A DNA stretch of 38,240 bases from positions 1 through 38,240 of the IMG/VR virus record IMGVR_UViG_3300045912_000291; one strand, written 5' to 3'. The notes beneath the pieces were generated by a model that made no database searches, was not told the DNA's origin, and saw only the letters and a list, made by a program, of their open reading frames with translations. The position numbers and the translations under genes are program-made. Source of the stretch: a virus. Positions within the stretch are counted from its first letter, which is position 1. Each line of letters begins with the position of its first letter. Shown piece by piece: positions 1-6,827 of this stretch.

Positions 1-8
1 CCAGGACC
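1..8. repeat. 8-bp terminal match shared with 38233-38240
   Basis: CCAGGACC occurs at both window ends. Collapsing the two copies joins the two methyltransferase fragments in frame, whereas a direct 38240-to-1 join does not. It may be the circle junction or a chance match at an assembly break. Confidence 0.5.
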
Positions 9-1048
9 AGCGAATCCTTGACCCATGCCAGGCAGCTCGAGAGCTTGAACCCGGCGCGCGCGAACGCGCCCCGAAACGCCAGCCCCTCGATGTCCGCGTG
101 AGCCACGTAGATCGCCGAGCCCGGCTTCAGGCACGCAAACATGGCCCCGAACGCGGCCGCCAGGAAGTCCGCGAACTCAGCATCCGGTAGGTCATCGTTG
201 GCAATCGAGCCCGCCGCGGACGAATAGGCGACGTTGTACGGCGGATCGGTCCACACCAGGTCGGCCAGCTGGCCAGCGCCCAGGACCCGCTCGAGCACAC
301 CGACGTCGGTCGAGTCCCCGCACACCACCGCATGCACGCCCAGGGTCCACAGATCCCCGGAAACCGAGATCGGCGCCGGCTGGATGGCCGGGATTTCGTC
401 GGGATCGGTCTTGCCGATGCGCGTAGCCGGATGCAGGAGAGCGGTCAGCTCGTCATCCGAGAACCCTATCAGCCCGACGTCGAACACGGAGCCCAGCTCC
501 GCCAGCTCCGCCGCCAGGAGATCCGAATCCCAGCCCGCGTTTTCCGCCAGCTTGTTGTCGGCGAGCACGTAGGCCCGCACCTGCGCCTCGGACCAGCCCG
601 AGACGACCAGGACCGGGACGTGAGACTCGCCGAGCGACGCCGCCGCCCGGACCCGACCGTGGCCGGCGACGATCATCCCCTCCGCGGTCGCCAGAATGGG
701 ATTCGTCCAGCCCCACTCCCGCATCGAGGCCGCGATCTGCCCGATTTGCTCCTCGGAATGGGTCCGCGCATTACGGTCATACGGCCGGAGCCGCCCGATT
801 TCCCACCGATCGGCCCCGGAAACCGCCCAGCGAATCCCCGTCTTTCCGCCCGCCGCCGGCCCGCCCGCGGCGCCCGGCGCTGCCCCTGGATCAGCTGGTG
901 ACCCACCCCCGGAGTCCAATTCGGCTCCACAAATAACGCGGTGGGAACGTGGTCCCGAGCCTCCAGGCCCTGACTTTTGACCCTCCCCCCCGGTCCGCTC
1001 CTCGCTTGTGGACTTCCGCGCCTTCGCGCGCGCCTTCGCGCCAGCCAT
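1..1048 (-). CDS. ParB-domain DNA methyltransferase, N-terminal part (cut by the window start)
   Basis: Predicted DNA-modifying enzyme: a ParB-like N-terminal domain followed by an N4-cytosine/N6-adenine methyltransferase. The reading frame is open from ATG 1048 to the window edge. After a low-complexity, Gly/Ala-rich first 70 residues, it shows the ParB signatures LRPYDRNARTHS and VAGHGRV, then GDLWTLG, CGDST and the catalytic DPPYNV (about residue 268), ending in WVKDSLVLG. The remainder is at 37886-38240. The ATG has a GGGGGT ribosome site and lies two bases after the HNH stop. The disordered N-terminus is unusual, so a later start is possible. Such enzymes commonly protect phage DNA from host restriction. 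The family call is strong; the target sequence is unknown. Confidence 0.9.
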   Translation of the reverse strand, partial: MAGAKARAKARKSTSEERTGGEGQKSGPGGSGPRSHRVICGAELDSGGGSPADPGAAPGAAGGPAAGGKTGIRWAVSGADRWEIGRLRPYDRNARTHSEEQIGQIAASMREWGWTNPILATAEGMIVAGHGRVRAAASLGESHVPVLVVSGWSEAQVRAYVLADNKLAENAGWDSDLLAAELAELGSVFDVGLIGFSDDELTALLHPATRIGKTDPDEIPAIQPAPISVSGDLWTLGVHAVVCGDSTDVGVLERVLGAGQLADLVWTDPPYNVAYSSAAGSIANDDLPDAEFADFLAAAFGAMFACLKPGSAIYVAHADIEGLAFRGAFARAGFKLSSCLAWVKDSLVL

Positions 1049-1050
1049 GC

Positions 1051-1392
1051 CTACCCCCTCACAGGCAGCCCGAAGCCGCCGTCCTCGAGCGCCGTCTTCC
1101 GGCCGTGACACGACGCGCACAACGGCTGCCAGTTAGCCGGATCCCAGAACAACTGCCGATCGCCGCGATGCGGACGGATGTGGTCGGTCACCGTCGCCGG
1201 CTCCCGCCGCCCAGCCTCGCGGCACCGCACGCATAACGGATGCCGCTGCAGGAACGCGCGAGACGCCGCCGCCCAGCTATCGTCGTACCCGCGCGCCTGC
1301 CTTGAACCACGGCGACGATCGAGCGCCGCCTGCCGCTCCGCCTCCGACCGCCGGCCGGGCGGCCGATGGGTCGGAGGCTTGAGCGGCATCAC
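1051..1392 (-). CDS. HNH endonuclease
   Basis: Small HNH nuclease, about 113 aa. A zinc-ribbon-like CVRC at about residues 54-57 pairs with CASC at about 91-94, around the nuclease core TDHIRPHRGD and a following ASCHGRK. Phage HNH proteins of this size are often encoded near the terminase genes and assist DNA packaging; here the methyltransferase and a PLD-like gene lie between. The GTG start at 1392 overlaps the stop of the upstream fibronectin-like gene by GTGA; an ATG follows one codon later. The family is clear, the packaging role is inferred. Confidence 0.88.
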   Translation of the reverse strand: MMPLKPPTHRPPGRRSEAERQAALDRRRGSRQARGYDDSWAAASRAFLQRHPLCVRCREAGRREPATVTDHIRPHRGDRQLFWDPANWQPLCASCHGRKTALEDGGFGLPVRG

Positions 1393-2345
1393 GCCATCCC
1401 GCAGCGCGCCACCACCAGGACCGACCGCGGCATGCGGGAGAACGTCACCTCGCGCCGCTGCACCCGGTACAGGTCGGCACCCACGATGAAGTCATCGAAG
1501 CAACGCGATCCGACAGGGATCGTCCCCACCTCACGCCCCACGCGGAACTCCGCCCGGCCCCATTGGAACCGGACGTCGTAGACGCGCGAGTCCGCCACCT
1601 GCAAGGTCGGCGGATTGGGATCCGGCTGCGCGACGGTCTTGCACGCTTCAGCCGACCACACCGACTGCTTCCCGCCGACGGTCGCCTGCACCCGGTAGCA
1701 CCACACCCCAGCGGTCAAGCCGGAGTCCAGGAACACGCGGTCCGTGATCGAGGCCGGCCCGACCGCCGCCCAGGACCCCGTCCCGAGCTTGCGCTGCACC
1801 GAGTAGGTGATGGCCGCAGTCCCGATCGGCGCCCCATCCGCGAACTCGCTCGGAGCCGACCACAGCACGCGCGCCTGGTTCACCACGCCCGTGTCCTCCA
1901 CGGTCACGCCGCCCGGCGCGTTGGGATTCGGCTGCACCACGGTCTTGCACGCTTCGTTCGACCAGACCGACGTGCGCCCGAGCACGGTCGCTGCAGCCCG
2001 GTAGCAGTACACGCCAGGGACCAGTCCCTCATCGAGCCACGTCGACCCGGTGATCGAGGCCGGCCCGACCGCCGCCCAGGACCCCGTCCCGAGCTTGCGC
2101 TGCACCGAGTAGGTGATCGGATTCGCACCGATCGGCGACCCGTCGGTGAACGTGACCGGCGCCGTCCAGGAAAGCCGCGCCTGGTTCCAGAATGGCGCCT
2201 CAGGCGCCGGCTGGGCACGAGCATGACCGCAGTAGGACAACAGCAGCACGAGCAGCAGGACCGCCGCCGCGTACATCAGCGTCTTCGGGTTTGCCGTCAC
2301 CCATTCCCGGACGTAGGTCCAGACGTTCCGCACCTTCTGGTTCAT
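1389..2345 (-). CDS. Membrane-anchored protein with two fibronectin-III-like repeats
   Basis: 318 aa. A hydrophobic segment at about residues 23-41 (TLMYAAAVLLLVLLLSYCG) is followed by two similar beta-sandwich-like repeats, about 48-140 and 150-240. Each contains ITYSVQRKLGTGSWAAVGPA, a YCYR or WCYR element and SVWS..ACKTV. A cysteine-bearing C-terminal region without a recognised fold follows. The topology suggests an N-terminal anchor with the repeats in the periplasm. AGGAGAGGG precedes ATG 2345. It lies among early regulators and nucleases, not tail genes, so a cell-surface role such as superinfection exclusion is possible but not shown. A lipoprotein reading of LSYC is weak because the Cys is followed by Gly-His. 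Confidence 0.75.
   Translation of the reverse strand: MNQKVRNVWTYVREWVTANPKTLMYAAAVLLLVLLLSYCGHARAQPAPEAPFWNQARLSWTAPVTFTDGSPIGANPITYSVQRKLGTGSWAAVGPASITGSTWLDEGLVPGVYCYRAAATVLGRTSVWSNEACKTVVQPNPNAPGGVTVEDTGVVNQARVLWSAPSEFADGAPIGTAAITYSVQRKLGTGSWAAVGPASITDRVFLDSGLTAGVWCYRVQATVGGKQSVWSAEACKTVAQPDPNPPTLQVADSRVYDVRFQWGRAEFRVGREVGTIPVGSRCFDDFIVGADLYRVQRREVTFSRMPRSVLVVARCGMA
1744..2117. repeat. 68-bp exact direct repeat inside the fibronectin-like gene
   Basis: Positions 1744-1811 and 2050-2117 are identical over 68 bp and lie 306 bp apart. They encode the same stretch of the two fibronectin-like modules. The identity at DNA level suggests recent duplication or gene conversion. Confidence 0.9.
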
Positions 2346-2354
2346 GACCCTCTC

Positions 2355-2870
2355 CTAATCCGCCCGCCCGCCAGGCCCGTCGAACTCGCCGAGCCCAAGA
2401 TACCGCTGCAGCGCAGCAATCCCCTCGTCCACGCCCCGCGCCACCTCCGCCAGGTAGCCCGCGCCAGCTGCGTCCTGCAGGAACCGCTGCTGGTCATCCG
2501 AGATCGGCGACTTCGGGCCCCGTTTCATCTCGAGCACCAACCCGTGGTACGCGCCTCGAGGCAGCAGCAGAACGAGATCCGAGACCCCGACCCGCATGCC
2601 CGCCTGTTTCAGCCGGCCCACTTGCAGCGCCCGAAGGAACTGCCCGCCGCCGAGCATGGCGCCATTCGGGACGGCAAACAACAGCCGACCGAGACATACC
2701 CGCTTGCCGTTGACAATGACAGTCTGACGATCGGCCCAGGACACCACACCCACCTGAGCCGAAAACTCCGATGGAATCGGCGCCTTGGCCGCCTTGCGCG
2801 CCCGCTCCACGGCGACCTCACGATCCTGCAGCCGCCGCCACGCCGAGCTGCCGCTGCCACGCCTAGCCAA
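2355..2870 (-). CDS. VRR-NUC domain nuclease
   Basis: 171 aa if started at TTG 2870. The C-terminal two-thirds reads as a VRR-NUC (PD-(D/E)XK-type) endonuclease fold: an Asp in GVSDLVLLLPRG (about residue 98) and the Glu-x-Lys pair in LEMKRG (about 114-116), then SDDQQRFL and a closing helix. These enzymes cut branched or unusual DNA and often accompany helicases; no helicase is present here. The start is uncertain. TTG 2870 overlaps the upstream 24-aa ORF by 8 bp, and no better start with a clear ribosome site is visible. Confidence 0.85.
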   Translation of the reverse strand: MARRGSGSSAWRRLQDREVAVERARKAAKAPIPSEFSAQVGVVSWADRQTVIVNGKRVCLGRLLFAVPNGAMLGGGQFLRALQVGRLKQAGMRVGVSDLVLLLPRGAYHGLVLEMKRGPKSPISDDQQRFLQDAAGAGYLAEVARGVDEGIAALQRYLGLGEFDGPGGRAD

Positions 2871-2937
2871 ACGCCAGCCATCCGATGAAGATGCCGTACA
2901 GGGTCCCGAGACCGCCCGCAAGCAACCACGTGATCAC
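2863..2937 (-). CDS. 24-aa single-helix membrane peptide
   Basis: Very small ORF, almost entirely hydrophobic (ITWLLAGGLGTLYGIFIGWL), able to form one transmembrane helix. The GTG start overlaps the upstream HTH gene stop as GTGA, the same coupling used throughout this operon, and its 3' end overlaps the VRR-NUC gene. No family is recognised. It could be a regulatory or membrane-active peptide, or chance; the coupling and composition favour a real gene. Confidence 0.5.
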   Translation of the reverse strand: MITWLLAGGLGTLYGIFIGWLAFG

Positions 2938-3170
2938 GCCCCCGGCAACGCTGTCGCCCTCGCGCGGGACGTCTCCAATACAGGCCCGATCGAACCAGAT
3001 ATCACCAGCCGATCGACGAGCCGCAGCAACGGGACAGCCCGCGGCCGCTTCCGGCCCGACCGCCATCCAGACACCGCCGCATCCGAGACACCGCACAGCT
3101 CCGCCAGCTGGCGATTGTTCAGCTTCACAACCGCCTGCGACCGGACCACGAACGTCCGGACGTCCATCAC
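2934..3170 (-). CDS. Helix-turn-helix DNA-binding protein
   Basis: About 78 aa. Residues of the form LNNRQLAELCGVSDAAVSGW make a good XRE/Cro-type helix-turn-helix, followed by a basic stretch (RSGRKRPR) and a leucine-rich helix. It is the second HTH protein of the leftward operon and could be a late switch or a repressor partner of the Cro-like protein at 4656-4892. The start is GTG 3170, overlapping the previous stop as GTGA; ATG 3167 is equally possible. Confidence 0.75.
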   Translation of the reverse strand: MMDVRTFVVRSQAVVKLNNRQLAELCGVSDAAVSGWRSGRKRPRAVPLLRLVDRLVISGSIGPVLETSRARATALPGA

Positions 3171-3367
3171 CAAGCTGCGCCATCACGCGCCCCCAGATCG
3201 TGGACGAGCAGCGCGTCCTCGAAAACCTGGCGAGCCTGCTCGGCCGGGAGATCGTGCTCGATCACGACCAGACCCGGATCTTCCCACTCCACCACGTCGA
3301 AACGCGCCACCGGCGCGCCTGACGCCTGGCGCTCGTTCCGCTCCAACCACGCCTCAAGGCCCTGCAT
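3167..3367 (-). CDS. Hypothetical protein, 66 aa
   Basis: Small acidic protein of no recognised family: an N-terminal amphipathic helix (GLEAWLERNERQ), then a beta-strand-like VARFDVVEWEDPGLVVIEHD and a helix EQARQVFEDALLV. ATG 3367 overlaps the previous gene by 14 bp, and its stop overlaps the HTH gene, so it sits inside a tightly coupled string. Confidence 0.65.
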   Translation of the reverse strand: MQGLEAWLERNERQASGAPVARFDVVEWEDPGLVVIEHDLPAEQARQVFEDALLVHDLGARDGAAW

Positions 3368-3809
3368 CCGACACCTCCCGCTCCGGCAGCTTCAAGAAGA
3401 AATCCGGCTGGACGTCACGAGCCGGATACCAGGTCGTCCGACAGTTTCCGTTGACAGAGCATACACGCGGCTTCCCGCGTTTCACATGACACGGCACCAG
3501 CTCAGGCAGCCGGCGAGACAACTCGATGCGCCACCAGCCGGCATCCCGAGCCCGACCGCGCCGGTCCGGCAGGCCGGCCGCGCGGACGCCCAGCTCAACC
3601 GCAGTCTTGCCAGGGAACCGATGGACCAGCTCGAGCGAGGCACGCTGGGTGTACCGCAGCTGCCCGGATTCCTTGACCGCGTCCGCGGCCCGATGGGACG
3701 TCTCCGGATCGTTGAACCGAGCACGCGGCAGATCGGCCAGAAGGCCCTCACGACCGGCCGGCTTGGGCGGCGCTCCGATCCAGTCCACCTGTTCAGCAAA
3801 CGCGTCCAT
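3354..3809 (-). CDS. Winged-helix-like phage protein, 151 aa
   Basis: Contains NDPETSHRAADAV followed by a predicted helical segment TQRASLELVHRFPGKTAVELG and RRLPELVP, resembling small phage proteins with a winged helix-turn-helix. The C-terminal part has three cysteines spaced as C, then VC, then NC, which could bind metal. The start chosen is ATG 3809, with GGGGGT four bases upstream. An ATG at 3860 would add 17 residues and overlap an upstream stop as ATGA, but the added residues look like out-of-frame sequence of the 29-aa ORF. The function is probably DNA-binding regulation. Confidence 0.65.
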   Translation of the reverse strand: MDAFAEQVDWIGAPPKPAGREGLLADLPRARFNDPETSHRAADAVKESGQLRYTQRASLELVHRFPGKTAVELGVRAAGLPDRRGRARDAGWWRIELSRRLPELVPCHVKRGKPRVCSVNGNCRTTWYPARDVQPDFFLKLPEREVSDAGP

Positions 3810-3882
3810 CGGCACCCCCTGGTTCGAACAGATCCAGCTCCCCGCGGAGCCACTGCTCATACTCCAGCACGGTCACTTTCAT
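3793..3882 (-). CDS. 29-aa micro-ORF
   Basis: ATG 3882 opens a short, plausible acidic amphipathic peptide (KVTVLEYEQWLRGELDLFE). It overlaps the 88-aa gene by 26 bp and the 151-aa gene by 17 bp, bridging the two. No strong ribosome site is present, only GGGTG just upstream. No family is recognised. Confidence 0.4.
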   Translation of the reverse strand: MKVTVLEYEQWLRGELDLFEPGGADGRVC

Positions 3883-4123
3883 CACCCATTCCGGCAACCG
3901 CTCCGGCCGAGAGCTGGTGCTGCTCGACGAGATCGACGACGAATGGTGGCCAGTCCCGCTTCGGGACGTTCCGCGCCCACGCGAGAACTTGGTCCCGGTA
4001 CTCGGCTTGTTGCTCCCTCGGGAGATACTGCGGATCGACAATGTGCCCGCCTCGAGACTTCGGCATCGATAACAGCGTTGCCACCTGCGACTCCGACAAC
4101 GGCGTCCGCCACCCGCGCCTCAC
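3857..4123 (-). CDS. Hypothetical protein, 88 aa
   Basis: GTG 4123 overlaps the upstream stop as GTGA. The protein has a helix-rich core (LSESQVATLLSMPKS, then LPREQQAEYRDQVLAW and PPFVVDLVEQHQLS) with no recognised domain. It belongs to the leftward early operon behind the Cro-like gene, so a regulatory or host-takeover role is possible. Confidence 0.65.
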   Translation of the reverse strand: MRRGWRTPLSESQVATLLSMPKSRGGHIVDPQYLPREQQAEYRDQVLAWARNVPKRDWPPFVVDLVEQHQLSAGAVAGMGDESDRAGV

Positions 4124-4413
4124 GACTGGCCCCGATTCACCAACGAACCGAACTCCAACTCCGGCAGCTCCAGCTGCCTGGACCGCGCCTCGAGCCACTC
4201 CACGTAGGACATCGCCCCGCGGGAATCCAACCCGAGACGGAGCAGCTCGAGCAGGAACGTGGCCGGCTTGCCGTCGAGCTGCAGCAGGAAACACCGATCG
4301 CCTGGGTCATACCGCAGCGCGCCCTCCGGGAACACGCCGCAACCCTTCAGCTCGAACAGCGCCTCGACCTCGGCGACGTCATCCGGCGGAACCGCAACCT
4401 CGATCTGGACCAT
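4120..4413 (-). CDS. Hypothetical protein, 97 aa
   Basis: ATG 4413 is preceded by GGAGGGG at good spacing and by the CCACCACCACCACG leader element seen before plus-strand early genes. The start MVQIEVAVPPDDVAEVEALF looks like a compact alpha/beta fold, followed by a two-helix region (ATFLLELLRLGL, SYVEWLEARSRQLE). No family is recognised. It is the first gene after a 240-bp gap downstream of the Cro-like gene. Confidence 0.7.
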   Translation of the reverse strand: MVQIEVAVPPDDVAEVEALFELKGCGVFPEGALRYDPGDRCFLLQLDGKPATFLLELLRLGLDSRGAMSYVEWLEARSRQLELPELEFGSLVNRGQS

Positions 4414-4655
4414 GACCCCTCCAGCGTGGTGGTGGTGGATCCGAAAGCTCCTGCTTCCAGAAAGCTCCTGCTCGGAGGCCGGGGAAGCCCCCCCTACCCC
4501 CCCGTGGACGCGGGAAGGCAGAAAGGGACCGAGTCTGCCCGTCGGCACGGTACTCGCCCCAAGAGGCCCTGGTCAGCGGCGCCTCTGTGCCCGGTTCAAC
4601 CCGGCCCACCGCCGTCAGATTTCGCGCGCGGCATGACGAGGCCGCGGACCAGCGA
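4414..4655. other. Gap between the Cro-like gene and the next leftward gene
   Basis: No convincing gene. It holds a 13-bp tandem repeat GAAAGCTCCTGCT (4443-4455 and 4460-4472), runs of C, a possible weak 6-bp hairpin near 4562-4586, and, on the minus strand just before the 97-aa gene, a CCACCACCACCACG element and GGAGGGG ribosome site. It is probably an untranslated leader; no T-run terminator is seen. Confidence 0.5.
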
Positions 4656-4892
4656 TTAGCCGGTCGCCGACTCCGGAGACCCGCCGACCGCGCGCGGCGA
4701 CCGGACCTGGATCTTCCGCGGTTTCGGATCCGCCACCAGCCGGCCCAGCGTCACGAGCTGCACCTGGTACTGGCGCCCATTCGGGATAAACCCGCGCCTC
4801 CGCCACATCGAGACCGTCTTGAACGAGACCCCCAGCGCCTTCGCGGCCGCCTTCTGGGACCCGTAGAATTCGATGAGATCGGCGGGAGACAT
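4656..4892 (-). CDS. Cro-like helix-turn-helix repressor
   Basis: 78 aa. The N-terminal part (DLIEFYGSQKAAAKALGVSF, then KTVSMWRRRG and PNGRQYQVQ) matches the pattern of Cro-type regulators: a short HTH with the recognition helix after GVS, then a basic turn and a beta strand. The C-terminal tail is basic. It is the first gene leftward from a divergent promoter region, the usual position for a lytic-switch repressor. The predicted promoter places the transcript start on the A of the ATG, so the message is probably leaderless. Confidence 0.82.
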   Translation of the reverse strand: MSPADLIEFYGSQKAAAKALGVSFKTVSMWRRRGFIPNGRQYQVQLVTLGRLVADPKPRKIQVRSPRAVGGSPESATG

Positions 4893-4927
4893 GCCCGGAC
4901 TCTACAAGCGCGCACCCAGGGTCGCAA
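4892..4927 (-). promoter_or_regulatory. Leftward promoter of the Cro-like gene (leaderless)
   Basis: On the minus strand, -35 TTGCGA (4922-4927), an exact 17-bp spacer and -10 TAGAGT (4899-4904). The +1 then falls on the A of ATG at 4892. It mirrors the rightward promoter, sharing TTGTAGAGTC. Confidence 0.65.
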
Positions 4928-4952
4928 GTCCAGTTTTAAGCGCGGCGCCCGA

Positions 4953-4988
4953 TTGCCCAGGAAGGCCGCCTGTTGTAGAGTCGGGCGC
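4953..4988 (+). promoter_or_regulatory. Rightward early promoter
   Basis: -35 TTGCCC (4953-4958), 17-bp spacer, -10 TAGAGT (4976-4981). The expected start is at 4988-4989, directly on ATG 4989, again leaving no leader. The element TTGTAGAGTC(C)GGGC is repeated in inverted orientation beside the two start codons. Confidence 0.65.
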
Positions 4989-5195
4989 ATGAACGCAGCC
5001 GGAGCAGCCCCCGTGCACATTCCAGAGCACCTCGAGGCCCTGGTCCACGCGCTCGCCCACCGCAACTGGAACGACCAGCTGGCCCAGATGCAGCGCATGG
5101 CGCCGGACCACCCGCAGCGCCGCGTCGCCATTCACCACCTCGAGCAGGCCCGCCAGCTGCTCGAGCTGACCCGTCCGCACGCGCACGCCGCGTGA
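4989..5195 (+). CDS. First rightward early protein, 68 aa
   Basis: First gene of the plus-strand early unit. Its ATG coincides with the predicted transcription start, so no ribosome site is expected and none is seen. It is a short helical, histidine-rich protein (PEHLEALVHALAHRNWNDQL, then HHLEQARQLLELTRPHAH). No family is recognised. The position suggests an immediate-early regulator or host-interaction protein. Confidence 0.65.
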   Translation: MNAAGAAPVHIPEHLEALVHALAHRNWNDQLAQMQRMAPDHPQRRVAIHHLEQARQLLELTRPHAHAA

Positions 5196-5218
5196 CCACC
5201 ACCACCACGGAGCCGACC

Positions 5219-5440
5219 ATGCCAAGGATCACCCTGACCGATGCCACCATCGAGGCCCTCCGCCAGCTTGCCATCCGCCCGATGCGGATGAGCAGCGCAC
5301 ACCGAACGAAAGACGGCCGATGGGCGGTCTCGGTTGACCCTGACGTCCTCGAGGCCCTGGCCGCCATCCACCCGGACCCCGACACCGCGGTCCGCATGAC
5401 GATCGAGCAGCACGCCGACCAGACCGCAACGCGGCACTGA
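5219..5440 (+). CDS. Hypothetical early protein, 73 aa
   Basis: Begins PRITLTDATIEALRQLAIRP, a strand-helix pattern seen in small DNA- or protein-binding folds, with DGRWAVSVDPDVLEAL following. ATG 5219 has the leader CCACCACCACCACGGAG, so it is preferred over GTG 5192, which would translate the leader into a poly-threonine run. Confidence 0.65.
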   Translation: MPRITLTDATIEALRQLAIRPMRMSSAHRTKDGRWAVSVDPDVLEALAAIHPDPDTAVRMTIEQHADQTATRH

Positions 5441-5445
5441 CCGCC

Positions 5446-5811
5446 ATGCGCGAGATCCAGGTCCCCCTGGCCGGCCTTGGCGACCGCCCGCCGAGCTTCG
5501 CCTACGAAGTCCCCTCCACGCGCGGCACCTTCTGCGTCCACAAGGATGCCCCCGGCTGGCGCGTCACGCACGTCCCCAGCGGACGCTACGTCCCCGGCCT
5601 GACCAACCTGCCCACTCGCCAGCTGGCCGCGGAAGGCGCACGCGCCTTCTACGTGATGCTGCTCGCCGAGCAGATCGATCCGAGCACGCCCGATCTCAGC
5701 AACGAGATCGCCAGCCACGGCGTCGCATTCACCGACGCGATGGCCGCCCGCCTGCTGGCGCTCGGAGACGTCCTCCGTGACCACGTCAGGACGCCGGAGC
5801 TGAACGGATGA
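5446..5811 (+). CDS. Hypothetical early protein, 121 aa
   Basis: N-terminal beta-rich part (FAYEVPSTRGTFCVHKDAPG, WRVTHVPSGRYVPG) followed by helices (RQLAAEGARAFYVMLLAEQI, VAFTDAMAARLLALGDVLRD). No family is recognised. It starts five bases after the previous stop without a clear ribosome site, and its stop overlaps the next start as ATGA. Confidence 0.65.
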   Translation: MREIQVPLAGLGDRPPSFAYEVPSTRGTFCVHKDAPGWRVTHVPSGRYVPGLTNLPTRQLAAEGARAFYVMLLAEQIDPSTPDLSNEIASHGVAFTDAMAARLLALGDVLRDHVRTPELNG

Positions 5812-6164
5812 GCCGCGGCGCCAGGATCTACGTCCACCCGGCCTGGGACTTCCGGCTGCTGGACGTCGCCGTGCTGGCCTCCGACCACAACCTGGTCGTT
5901 TCCAACGCCGGAACCGTCCGCGGCCGCGCGCTGCTAGAGCTGCACCCGTACCACCCCCAGGAGCACCAGATGGACAAGCTCACCAAGCCGATCCTCCGCC
6001 TGAACGGCCGCGTCCGAATCCGCGACACCGGCTGGGAAGGCACCGTCGACGCCGGCAGCCCGCACACCAACGGAACCGAGCACTTCCGCGTCACGTACAC
6101 CACACTGGACGGCCGGACCCGTCGTACCTGGTTCGACGCCGACCAGCTGCAGCCCCTCACCTGA
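5808..6164 (+). CDS. Hypothetical early protein, 118 aa
   Basis: Start coupled to the previous gene by ATGA. The second half (RLNGRVRIRDTGWEGTVDAG, then TYTTLDGRTRRTWFDADQL) looks like a small SH3-like beta barrel. An internal ATG at 5970 (MDKLTKPILRLNG) could start a shorter product of about 64 aa holding only this barrel. No family is recognised. Confidence 0.6.
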   Translation: MSRGARIYVHPAWDFRLLDVAVLASDHNLVVSNAGTVRGRALLELHPYHPQEHQMDKLTKPILRLNGRVRIRDTGWEGTVDAGSPHTNGTEHFRVTYTTLDGRTRRTWFDADQLQPLT

Positions 6165-6178
6165 AGGAGACCACCACC

Positions 6179-6391
6179 ATGACCGAGCCCCTCACGTTCA
6201 TAGACCTCGCGTTCGCCCTGGGGATTTTCACCGCCGTCCTGCTCTTCGGCTGCGGTCTCGGCGCCTGGCTCGCCGAGACCAGGGCGAGCCTGCCCGAGCC
6301 CGATGACGTCGAGACCCGCAACGCCCGCAACCGCGCCGCCTGGATGCTCAAGTACCAGGCATTCGCCCGCGCCCGTAGGATGACCGAATGA
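6179..6391 (+). CDS. Small membrane protein, 70 aa
   Basis: One clear transmembrane helix (FIDLAFALGIFTAVLLFGCG) near the N-terminus, then a charged cytoplasmic tail (ARNRAAWMLKYQAFARARRM). AAGGAG precedes it within the ACCACCACC leader. A small early membrane protein may act on the host envelope or in superinfection control; no family is recognised. Confidence 0.7.
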   Translation: MTEPLTFIDLAFALGIFTAVLLFGCGLGAWLAETRASLPEPDDVETRNARNRAAWMLKYQAFARARRMTE

Positions 6392-6696
6392 GCGCCCCGA
6401 TCCGCCTGCGCCACCTTCTCCCAACCGGACCCCAGCTCACGGTCCGCCTGACGCGCGGCGACCGGCACTGGTGGTGGCAGATCGAGAGCACCGCGCGCCG
6501 CCGGCCGCTCGCCGTCAGCGCCAACAGTTACAAGCGCCGCCAGGACGCCGTCCGCGACCTCGAGACGGTCACCGGCCTGCGCGTGAGCCAGCATTGGAAA
6601 GCGAACCTGAACGTAGAAGCGATCCAGATCCAGCCGACCGCCACACGGTTCTACCTGATCCGCCGGCTGCACGGCGGCAAGAGGACGCGCCGATGA
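6388..6696 (+). CDS. Hypothetical early protein, 102 aa
   Basis: Coupled by ATGA. The core DRHWWWQIESTARRRPLAVS followed by SYKRRQDAVRDLETVTGL resembles short repeats of the YegP/DUF1508 kind (a strand-turn-strand followed by a helix that often begins after a Tyr-x-x-Arg-x-x-Ala pattern). This resemblance is only moderate. The C-terminus is basic. Confidence 0.65.
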   Translation: MSAPIRLRHLLPTGPQLTVRLTRGDRHWWWQIESTARRRPLAVSANSYKRRQDAVRDLETVTGLRVSQHWKANLNVEAIQIQPTATRFYLIRRLHGGKRTRR

Positions 6697-6827
6697 CGGC
6701 GGTCGTCTTCTACGCCGCCTGCCTCCTGGCCCTGGCAGTAGTGATGATCGGCCGCGCGGAGGCTGCCGGAGCGCCGCTGCTGATCGCCATCCTGGCCGCC
6801 TTCGCCGACGAGCTGCGGGACCGATGA
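6693..6827 (+). CDS. Small membrane protein, 44 aa
   Basis: Mostly hydrophobic: AVVFYAACLLALAVVMIG and APLLIAILAAFADELR, giving one or two membrane helices. ATGA overlaps on both sides tie it to its neighbours. No family is recognised. Confidence 0.6.
   Translation: MTAVVFYAACLLALAVVMIGRAEAAGAPLLIAILAAFADELRDR

Noticed and set aside
4585-4615. GGTTCAA inside a GC hairpin, like a tRNA T-arm.
   Set aside because: No matching acceptor, D or anticodon stems can be drawn around it.
5192-5218. Upstream GTG start giving a poly-threonine N-terminus.
   Set aside because: It would translate the repeated leader; ATG 5219 has the GGAG ribosome site.
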